Source of the DNA: Apiotrichum sp. Y4204
Taxonomy: Eukaryota > Basidiomycota > Tremellomycetes > Trichosporonales > Trichosporonaceae
Assembly (NCBI GenBank): GCA_025531455.1
Contig: JAMYHL010000077.1
Location: 124,001 to 188,000, forward strand
Reading direction: 5' to 3'
Length of the DNA: 64,000 nucleotides
The notes under the pieces are model-generated. The model ran no database searches and had not been told where the DNA came from. It worked only from the letters and a program-made list of their open reading frames with translations. Every line of letters begins with the position of its first letter. Position 1 is the stretch's first letter. Both the position numbers and the translations under genes were made by a program. Of this stretch, positions 56,556-64,000 are shown piece by piece.

Positions 56556-58553
56556 TTAGACCACCCGCGGGTGCTGCTGGACGTTCACGGCGGGGCGGAC
56601 GGCCGGCGACGATGGGCGTTCCGGCGTGCAGGTTCCACTACCGCTTCCGCGGCGGCCCCATGTCGGACGCGTCTTGTAGTCGCGGAGGTCGAAGCCCAGC
56701 GCGGCGGTCGACGAGCGGTGCGGGTGGTATGCGTCGTCCTCTGCTGCGTGGACCTCGGGGGCGTCGACATAGTCCTCACCCGGGGGCGAGGGCGAGCGCC
56801 GGCGGCCGGGCGTCGCGTCACCGTCCCCTAGGGCTGCAAGGTTGCTTGCCGTGAGCTTTGGCGAGCTCGGCACTTGCGGCTCCTCCTCCTCCTCCTCCGC
56901 CTCGTCGATCCCGTCTACCTGCGGCGGGAGGCTCGGGCGGCCAGTGACACCGCTGGCGGGGTTGGACGAAGTCGAGTCGGACCGTCCGCGGGCGCCGTTC
57001 GCGGGGACAGAAGCCGAGGACTGAACACTAGCGTTCGAGGTCACGGACGCGTTCGAGCTGCGGCGCACCTTGCGCCACATCTTCTTTGCGCCCGACGACA
57101 TGACCTGGCCGAGGTCGACGGCATTTGTCTGGCTGCGGATGTGAGTAAAGGATGAATGGACGGGCGGGACCGGGACATGACATGGCCTGCACGGGGGTGG
57201 GGTTGAGTGTGATCGGGTGCCAAGAGTGACGGCTGAGTAGCCATCACGACGAGAGACAGATGATACAGTTCCCACACAAACGACCGTGCGCCCAACTGCT
57301 TGACCACGCACGGCCCGCGAATCCAATGATCTGCGGGGCCCAAGCGGCCAAGCCAAGCCAAAGCCAAGCACTTGCGGAATCCGTACTCACTTTCTGGTGC
57401 TCTGGAACTTTTGCTGGTACGCCTCCCACTCTTCGTCGGTCATGTACACCTTGTTCATCCCGCCGCGCGAGTTGCCGGGTACGGTGCCCTGTGCGTGGAG
57501 CATGTTCTTGCGGGCGAGGACACCGAGGGTGATCGAGTTGCGGCGGCGGAGGTCGGCGGGGCGCTCGGGGCAGTTTCCAAAGCGGATCTTTGGCGACGAC
57601 GAGCCGGTAAGGCGCGGGAGCGCCGAGGTGGTATATGCGCTGCTGGTGGTGGACTCGGTCTCGAACTCGGAGCTGCCGTCGTAGTGTCCTGCGTGGTCCG
57701 TGTTGATGACCGTCGGCGCGGAGACGGCCGAGTAGCCGCCCGCAGAGTAGCCACTGGCAGAGGGGACCGAGCCGACAGTAGACGTGGCGCTGGCAGTGGG
57801 GGACGAGCCAGCGGTGGTCATCGAGGGGGTGAGGCTCTCTGCCGAGCCGGCAGTGTGGGAGGTTCCAGTAGTGGTGGTGGGGGCGGTGCTGGTGGTGGAC
57901 GGAAGTGCGGCGGGCGCGGCTGTCTTTACTGGGCTCGCAGCCGCGACGCCGGGGGGAGGGGGGATGATCGGGGGTCCGATGGGGAGGCCCTTCTTGTCGC
58001 ATGGGCGGAGGATGGAGTATGCTGGTGCGACGTTGCGCGGCGGGGGGCGGCACGGGGGCGGGGTCGGCGGCGAGGCGGGGGCATCGGTGCCAGGGGCGGG
58101 GGTATCTGAGGCCAGAGCGGCGTTGCTAATGGAAGCGGCCCTAGCGGGAGCGGGAGGAGCAGGGGCGGCGTTGCCAACAGCAGTAGGAGCGGGAGCGGGA
58201 GGAGCTGGAGCGGCGTTGCCAGGAGCCGGAGCCGGAGCAGGAGTAGGGGCAGCCGGAGCCGGAGCGTTGCCAGCGGCGTGCGCATGGGATACCTCGACGG
58301 CATCGAGGCCGACATTACCTGCGTGTGGGACATTACCGGCGTGTGGAACATGACCAGCGGGGGGGGCATGACCAGCCGGGATATTACCAACGGGAGCAGG
58401 GCTCACGGGTGTCGCCTGCGCAGCCACCGGCGGCCTGACGGGCGATGGTGCGGCCGGGGTGGAGAGGCGCATGCTGGCGGGCGAGGGGCCGATCGGCGTC
58501 GCGGGGGAGCGGGTTGGGGTGGCCGACGTCGGCGACGCTGTGGCGACGGACAT
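56556..58553 (-). CDS. Proline/alanine-rich hypothetical protein with a conserved KIRF-RRNS block
   Basis: I start the gene at 58553 (MSVATASPTSATPTRSPATP) and end it at 56556. One intron of roughly 240 nt (about 57130-57390) joins ...WEAYQQKFQSTRK to SQTNAVDLGQVMSSGAKKMW. The N-terminal half is low-complexity, with imperfect APAPPAPA and HAGNVPHAGN repeats. Then come SILRPCDKKGLPIGPPIIPP and SSPKIRFGNCPERPADLRRR, NSITLGVLARKNML. This 'KIRF...RRNSxTLG' block I remember from uncharacterised basidiomycete proteins. KIRF also matches the RVxF pattern for PP1 docking, which is a weak motif. The last part is basic, then acidic (EAEEEEEEPQVPSSP), then SPPGEDYVDAPEVHAA. Function unknown. Confidence 0.6.
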
Positions 58554-60183
58554 GGCGGTGGGAGTGGAATCTGGGAGTTGTGATGAATCCGGGGGTTGCT
58601 GGTGGTGAGGCAGTAGGTCTTGGTAGCGGCGGAGATGCTGGTGGTGGGCTGGTAAGTGATGGTCGCGTTGGGCGTTGAGAGAGATGAGCTTGATTCGAGA
58701 TGTGATGTGATCTTGATGCGATGCGATGATGCTCTCTTTCTCTTGGATCCTGTTGCCAAGCTGGGCATCCACAAGGTGGGGTGGGAGTGGGCTACGAGCT
58801 ACAATCTAGCAGCGCTGCATAATCTACCCACCCGGGGTGCGAACAATCTCTTAACAGTGGTAGTGGTGGTAGCTGGCTGGTGACTACGCCGCCGAAAGGT
58901 CTCCCCGCCCAGCGCCGTGCGGTGACTACGCGGGGGGAGGGCTGATCGCAGACCGCCGGTCTTTTGCCTCTTTTGCTCTCGTGCCCTGGGGTGGAATGCT
59001 CACTTTTTCGGATGTAGGATTGGCAGGGGTGATTGGAAGGGAAAAAGAGGGGGGTTATACAGGATGTACGGGGTAATACCATTTTTTTCTGGGGACTTTT
59101 CCTCCCTTTTCCTTTTTTTTCTTTGTTTTGTAATCAATCTCTCTCGCTCTCTTGCTGCCGCCTCTTGGCTCATTTGCCATTTGTAATCCCCGCAGTGCCT
59201 GATGCCACCAAGCCGGGGGCCTGGCGGTGCCCAGCCGTCCCACGCCGCCCCCGCTGCCCCGCTGCCCCGCGACAGCCATGTACAGCCAGGGGGTCACGGC
59301 CGTGCCTCATCGGCATTGGGGGATATGTGCGCACAAACGCCGGCCGCCGCCTGCTGCGGGGGGAGGACCAAAAAAAAACACTGCCAGAATGTGGGAGCAG
59401 AGAGGGCGCACAGAGACCTCATTCGCTGATCGCTGATCGTCTTTTTTCCACGCCCGGTTTCAGGACGGACAAGCTTTGCAACTCGCGAGGCCGCGAGCCA
59501 ACCAGCAAGAAGCGATTCCCGACATGCTCCAGATCTCAGAGCTTGGCTACATCCACCAGACGCCATCCCGTGCCCCGGCGGGGCCCACGCCGAGCCCGAG
59601 TCCCGAAGGGATACGGGAGACACGGAGTGAGGATACGTGGCGTCCTCTGCATACTGTACGAGGCTTGTGGATTCCAATCTCGCTTCCATCGGCAGCAGCG
59701 CGCTCGCCCTCCGCTACTCATCGCTGATCGTGATCGCCGGGGATCCCCTGGTGTATGATCCACGATACACGTCACCGATCAGGCCGAGCAGCGCATGGGC
59801 CTTTTCGTACACTGTGCGCCGAGGCCGAAAAGAGGAGATTACTGATCTCGGCGGACCGGACATGTCCGGTGGCCGCGTGCGGAGCCCGGCGTCCGGCGTC
59901 CGGCGTCCGTGCTCCGATCAGGTGCAGAGTGTGGCTGTGCGTGTTGTGGATATAGATTTGATGGGCACGATTACGATTACATGCGGGTGGGGATTATGTG
60001 GCCACAGGTGGGATTAGTAAGGGTGTGCCGGTGGTTACAAAGGTGCCAGATTGTATTAGGACATTGAGGGCGCGTAATCATTCCGAAACATACCCCAACA
60101 GGGGCGCAGGGCCGAGGGCGAGAGAATTTAGATGCACCACACAAAAAACGCTTATATGCACCACACCCACATTTTATTATGTA
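58554..60183. other. Intergenic region to the left of the mobile-element segment
   Basis: About 1.6 kb. Contains the 5' region of the proline-rich gene (with gatgcgatgcgatg at 58715-58728), homopyrimidine tracts (59083-59170) and a gtccggc repeat at 59886-59909. Open frames such as 59033-59758 overlap others and show no domain. Around 60130-60170, atgcaccacac occurs twice (60132 and 60157), just before the first AGATGTCT octamer. Confidence 0.4.
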
Positions 60184-60373
60184 AGATGTCTGAAATTCCC
60201 ACAGTTAAGACACGTCAGATGTCTGCTGCATGTTTACTCCACGTCATATTGTCCTTACACAGAACTTAGCAGAGCAGTTGAAGACATTCTAGACATGTAA
60301 GACATCTGAAAGCCATCTGGTCGTGACACCCATTCATAGTATACCTGTACTTGCTATTATTCACACGCACTGC

Positions 60374-62705
60374 TCAACCAGACTTCTTCCTCGGCACCAG
60401 CTCGTTGACCCTCTCCTTGCCATCTCGCTTCCTCTTCTTCGCCTGTGTTGAGGGGCCAGGCCCAGCGGTCGCACCATTGTAGAATGGGTCGGAGCCGGGG
60501 GACGGCCCGCCTGGGTATCGACGCTCAAGATCACCTAGAAAACGTTGGTACGTGTTGGGCGTTTCGAATGGGAACGTACTGCCAGATGTCTTGTTCTCGG
60601 TCTTGACCTGCACGTCGTCTGCCACGGGCGCAAGCTGTGCCTCGTGCTGCTCGATGACCTTCTTGGCCTCGGCAATCACGATCGACAGAGGAGACAAGTG
60701 CGCATTGAGCAACTGTCCCTCGATGCCGGGAAGATGCTCCTTGACAAAGTGCTTCACCTTCTTCAAGACATCTTCGGTGGTGGTGTCGATGAGCTTGGCA
60801 CTGGCGAGAGCTGTAGAGGCCCAAATCGCGGACTGCATGCCGATGAACTCGATGCCATCGTCCTCGTCGCCATGGGTGTTGGTGTCGGCCTCGGAGGCTG
60901 CTGGTGCAGGCTGCTTGGGCTGGGCCTTTGCCTTACCCTTGTCCTTCTTATCCTTCTTAGACATCTCAGACATCTTGGCTTCCTCGTCCTCCTCCTTCTT
61001 GATCTTGAACTTATTGAGGTCACAGTTATTCTTCGTGATGTTGCAGTAGACGCAACTGTAACCCCAGCTGTAGCAGTCGTTCCCGTCCTTGCGACAGGCA
61101 CTGCAACCCTCTGTCGAAGACAGCCGTTCAACCTTTCCTCGGCGGAACTTGTTGACGATGGTGCCTAGCTTCTGCAGCAACTGTGACGTGAGTCAGGGAT
61201 CACACATGGCAGAAGATGTCTAGGAAATCTTAGACAATATCCTAGACATCTGCCCATCGCACTCACAAACGGGATCGACTTCGGCCGCTTCTCGAGCAGT
61301 CCCTCGATGCGCTCTATCCACTTGGGGTACAGCGAAGCTGGCAGGTCGCAGCTGACATCGAGGTACTTGCACGTGTTCTCCTCGACATCCCAGCTCGGGA
61401 TGAACACCTTCACAGTCTCCTCGGGGCCAGTGTGTGGCTCTGGCTCGGGCTCCTGTGGCGGAGGGGCCGGAGAGGGTGGTGAGGGCGAGGGCGAGGGCGA
61501 GGGCGAGGGCGAGGGCGAGACTGAGCTATCGGAGGACTTCTCAGACTCATTCGGCTCCCAAGATTCAGACGCCGGAGACGAAAGAGGTGACTCCTGCGAG
61601 TCCTGGTGGGCCGGGGAAGGGAGGGCAGCGGTGTACTGCTGACGAGTACGGGGACGGGTCAACACCCTCGCAGGGGACGGGGCGGCTGGGGAAGGTGCTC
61701 GGGAAGAGGCCTCACTTTGAGATGTCTTGGCCTCGCCGACCTCCGTCTGCTGATCCAGTTGGTCGTCGACCACCTCCGGTGATGTGATTGGCCCCGCGGG
61801 CCCCGCAGTAGCTGCAATGGGAGGGGGCTGGGCATTTGAAAGGGCCGTTGTGGCCTGCGACATGTTGGGGGGGGGGTGGGATGTCTGGGACATCTGAGAC
61901 ATCTCAAAGCCCACGGGGAAATCCCACGGGGTCCCAGTACCGTTCTTCCACATATCGCGCCAATCGGCTTCTCCGAGAGCACGGTTCTGGTCAGATATCT
62001 GGGCTTTGACGTTAGGACTGGCTGACACTCTTAACAACTTACAGTCTGTGAGGAGCAGGCCGCCCTCATCCTCGTGGGGGAGGTCCGAAGATGTCTGAGG
62101 GACATCTGTCTTGGCCTGGGTCACCAGGCTGGGGTCCCAGTAACCCTTGTGTGGCTGGGAAGCCGGACGAGCGCGAGACGGAGCGCGAGACGGAGGGCGA
62201 GAGGGAAGGCGAGACGGGGCGCGAGACGGGGCGCGAGACGAGGGGGCAGTCGAGTAGTAGCGCTCGACGCGCTCGGCGCGCTTGGCAGCTGCAGTGGAGG
62301 ACTCGGCAGTAGTCTCCTCGTGTGTTGGATTGTCGCTGTTCCTGTCAGCATGTGATGATCACATCACCCTAGTACTCACATTCCAGCTGCATCCGCAACA
62401 ACCTCGTCTACAGATGTCTCGGCCACAGATGTCTCGGCCACAGACGTCTCGGCCACAGACGTCTCGGCCACAGACGTCTGGGGGGGGGCAGATGTCTGCT
62501 CAGGGGGACCGTCCCTAGAGCGTGTAAGCAGATTTACCAGTAAAACTGACGTTTCCGGTCCTAGACATCTCGAAGTGACTCACTGGGGCTCCTCCTCCTC
62601 CTCCGCGGCCACACTGGCAGCCTTCTCCACCTTCTTCGTCTTCTTCGACCGTTTGACGAAGCGCCCCTTGCTGTCGCGGAGCTCGGTGGCTTTCGGGGCG
62701 ACCAT
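60374..62705 (-). CDS. Mobile-element accessory protein with Zn2Cys6-type cysteine cluster
   Basis: The start ATG at 62703-62705 gives MVAPKATELRDSKGRFVKRS followed by KKTKKVEK, a basic nuclear-type N-terminus. Exons then encode the ETSVA repeats, an APSR-type Arg/Ser/Pro repeat, ADWRDMWKNGTGTPWDFPVG, a (SP)n run, and VKVFIPSWDVEENTCKYLDV to EKRPKSIPF. After an intron (about 61183-61265) follow LLQKLGTIVNKFRRGKVERL and a cysteine cluster (61051-61109 region) with spacing C-x2-C-x6-C-x6-C-x2-C-x6-C. That is exactly the Zn(II)2Cys6 pattern of fungal DNA-binding proteins, but internal rather than N-terminal. The C-terminus has a helical stretch (ISTTTEDVLKKVKHFVKE-like) and KKRKRDGKERVNELVPRKK, a likely NLS. 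I do not recognise a named family. Its link to the transposase gene rests on proximity and the shared octamer. Confidence 0.6.
61214..61251. repeat. Perfect 12-bp inverted repeat inside an intron
   Basis: AGATGTCTAGGA (61214-61225) is exactly complementary in reverse to TCCTAGACATCT (61240-61251), with a 14-nt loop. Each arm contains one copy of the octamer. It lies inside the intron before the cysteine-cluster exon. Confidence 0.9.
61481..61519. repeat. gagggc hexamer run encoding (SP)n
   Basis: Six and a half tandem copies of gagggc on the plus strand encode alternating Ser-Pro on the minus strand within the accessory gene. Confidence 0.9.
62165..62246. repeat. gcgagacgg-type 12-bp repeat encoding APSR/PPSR
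   Basis: About six diverged copies of a 12-bp unit (gcgagacggggc and variants) encode SRAPSRAPSRLPSRPPSRAP on the minus strand. The basic, Arg-rich product could bind nucleic acid. Confidence 0.85.
62405..62480. repeat. 15-bp tandem repeat with the octamer core, five units
   Basis: The unit cggccacagatgtct recurs every 15 bp. Two units carry AGATGTCT and three carry AGACGTCT. On the minus strand it encodes ETSVA repeated. Both octamer forms encode the same amino acids (ACA/ACG Thr), so the protein does not select between them. Confidence 0.92.
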
Positions 62706-63081
62706 GACGAGAACAATATTTGAGTGGCGAGACCGAAAAAATGACGGGATCGAGAAAACTGAAACGAAAGCGAGAGTGAGAGAGAGAGAGAATGAGAAAG
62801 GTGAGCAAGCGCGCGAGGGAAGGTGGATAGAGGGACAATGGGGAGGGAAGATGGACGAGGGAAGACAGGCCGAGTTGGACGGTTGTTGCGGATCCGACCT
62901 GAATGAGTGATGGAGGAAAGAGAAGAGAAGGTGCGTCCGGAGCCTGATATATATACGCTGCCTGCCAGGCGGCTCCAGGCTCGCACCGGTGATGACGAGA
63001 TGACGAGAGCAGTCAAGGGCGCAGTGTGAGAAAGGGGCGTCTGCCTAGACATCTGACACGTGGAAAGATGTCTGGACATCT
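62706..63081 (-). promoter_or_regulatory. Promoter and 5' leader of the accessory gene
   Basis: TATATATA at 62948-62955 lies 243 nt upstream of the start codon. Between them a purine-rich (gaga) stretch on the plus strand covers 62770-62830. One octamer lies at 63047, just upstream, and none lies between the TATA element and the start codon. Confidence 0.5.
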
Positions 63082-64000
63082 CTACTGAGATGTCTGAGAT
63101 GTCTGAGATGGCTGGCTGTTTGTGCTAGTCGACCCTGCACTAAGCCTGTCCCCCCCTGTCGACACGCATGTTGAGGAGTCGTCTACGATATCAGTCTCCT
63201 CTTCGTCTGAGGACGCTTCATGGCTGCCATCACGCCAGGTGCGNTGCAATTGCAAGACTTCGAGACGTTTCTTGTGAGTAATGCGATCTCTTCGCCAATC
63301 GGCCAATCCTTTGCAGCCCTTGCGTCTGTGAGGTTTTGAGCAAAACGGACATTGCAGAACTGGGCACCGCAGAAGATCATCCGACAAAGGTGTCGACCCA
63401 CTAGACAGCGTGGTTGGTGGCGGGGTGTTAGACATCTGGGAGAACATGGGTGGTGGGGTGTTAGACATCTGGGACATCGAAGACATCTGAGATATCTGGG
63501 ATGGGTTTATCGTCGACTGTTGGGAGCTGAAGTTCTCCATTCTCCTGTCCGAGCAGACGTGTGCTTGGGCGTGACGCGAGCCACACGAGGGGCATATGCG
63601 CTCCGAAGGGTGTCGGGCCCCAGCGTCACGCTCCGTTTGGGTGGCGATCCGCCCAGTGTCGAGGGTACCTGGTTCCTCCGTCTCTGTGCCGTCCAGACGT
63701 CTAGCTCGAGCAGCTATCTCGGCTGCATCTGCCTTCCTACGGGACACACGGACAGGATCAAGGATNATGTTGCTCGATGCGGCAAGTAAGGAGAAGTCTA
63801 TCTCGGCGGGTTTCTCCAGAGTATGGTTCTCGAGAGTGTCATTGAGTGTCGTGCGATATCCCTCCATTTCGTCACGAGTGTTGAGATACCAATGGCCATA
63901 GATGTCTGAAGGTGTTACACATGTGTCGTTGTCTAAAATGGGCTTTAGACGGTGGGCACATAATAATCCCAAAGACTTCTCGAAGAAGCCTGTGCATGGT
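63082..64000 (-). CDS. Probable MULE-type transposase, C-terminal part, runs off the right edge
   Basis: The frame is open from the right edge to the stop at 63082-63084. It reads KSLGLLCAHRLKPILDNDTC then VTPSDIYGHWYLNTRDE. This resembles the C-terminal 'G-(L/I)-P-C-x-H ... (D/I)-(F/I)-x-x-H-W' region after the DDE domain of Mutator-like transposases, a SWIM-like zinc site. Two further cysteine/histidine clusters follow: CPSCGSRHAQAHVC, and CPFCSKPHRRKGC with CCHC-like spacing C-x2-C-x3-H-x4-C. The tail has SQISQMSSMSQMSNTPPPMF and PSQTSQTSQ, where the octamer drives the residues. The DDE catalytic core, if present, lies outside the window. Two undetermined bases (63244, 63766) fall in the frame. 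Identification rests on the CxH...HW block; other element types are possible. Confidence 0.55.
   Translation of the reverse strand, partial: PCTGFFEKSLGLLCAHRLKPILDNDTCVTPSDIYGHWYLNTRDEMEGYRTTLNDTLENHTLEKPAEIDFSLLAASSNXILDPVRVSRRKADAAEIAARARRLDGTETEEPGTLDTGRIATQTERDAGARHPSERICPSCGSRHAQAHVCSDRRMENFSSQQSTINPSQISQMSSMSQMSNTPPPMFSQMSNTPPPTTLSSGSTPLSDDLLRCPVLQCPFCSKPHRRKGCKGLADWRRDRITHKKRLEVLQLXRTWRDGSHEASSDEEETDIVDDSSTCVSTGGDRLSAGSTSTNSQPSQTSQTSQ

Larger units (their letters stand above)
60184..63907. repeat. Dispersed octamer AGATGTCT/AGACATCT, about 24 exact copies in 3.7 kb
   Basis: Exact copies start at 60184, 60217, 60300, 60584, 60766, 60959, 60968, 61214, 61244, 61720, 61897, 62089, 62412, 62427, 62490, 62563, 63047, 63066, 63088, 63097, 63430, 63463, 63481 and 63900. 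They lie in exons, introns and intergenic DNA and in both orientations. Three copies of the palindrome AGACGTCT (62442, 62457, 62472) and variants GGACATCT (61888, 62100, 63074) and AGATATCT (61993, 63490) accompany them. About 0.1 copies would be expected by chance. I did not notice an exact copy left of 60184, scanning by eye. The coding copies dictate Ser-Gln-Met-Ser, Gln-Thr-Ser and Asp-Val runs in the two proteins. Confidence 0.9.

Noticed and set aside
58553..58772. Upstream in-frame start at 58772 for the proline-rich gene
   Set aside because: The extra 73 residues (His/Gln-rich) come from a degenerate repeat and look like translated leader; the 58553 start opens the first region that resembles protein.
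59033..59758. 241-codon plus-strand frame
   Set aside because: It begins in a homopyrimidine tract (Phe/Leu-rich) and continues in low-complexity code overlapped by frames on both strands.

Overview
The window is nuclear DNA of a basidiomycete fungus, most likely a tremellomycete yeast of the Trichosporonales type. The genus is inference; no rRNA or other marker lies in the window. The evidence is GC-rich coding sequence, intron-dense genes whose introns are mostly 31-60 nt and end in ctgac/ctaac...ag, and recognisable eukaryotic housekeeping genes, several in divergent pairs.

Layout. 1-10 kb: LOS1/exportin-T (partial), a TMS1/SERINC membrane protein, an AGC-type protein kinase and an AFG1-like mitochondrial ATPase. 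10-16 kb: three proteins I cannot name, namely a short coiled-coil candidate, a PPxY-containing coiled-coil protein and the first of three F-box-like paralogues. 16.9-27.7 kb is dense with housekeeping genes: a large TAF2 gene with three bromodomains at its C-terminus, an inositol monophosphatase, a BuGZ/ZNF207-type zinc-finger protein and mitochondrial ribosomal protein uL6m. 27.7-45 kb is gene-poor and holds a tRNA-Asp gene, a SAP-domain protein and a six-exon GST-like gene. 45-58.6 kb: a second F-box-like gene, a DUF1640/CCDC90-type mitochondrial protein, an M24B Xaa-Pro peptidase, a small serine-rich protein, a second identical tRNA-Asp gene, the third F-box-like gene, the splicing factor PRP46 and a proline-rich hypothetical protein.

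60.2-64 kb looks like part of a mobile element. It carries the C-terminal part of a probable MULE-type transposase (running off the right edge) and an accessory gene whose product contains a perfectly spaced Zn(II)2Cys6-type cysteine pattern. Both genes, the introns and the flanking DNA are sprinkled with about two dozen exact copies of one octamer, AGATGTCT/AGACATCT. The octamer is exactly what single C-to-T changes on either strand of the palindrome AGACGTCT would give, and three intact AGACGTCT copies survive in a tandem repeat. This is the strongest unexplained signal in the window.

Gene models are exon assemblies made by eye from splice sites and reading phase. Spans run from start to stop codon and include introns.
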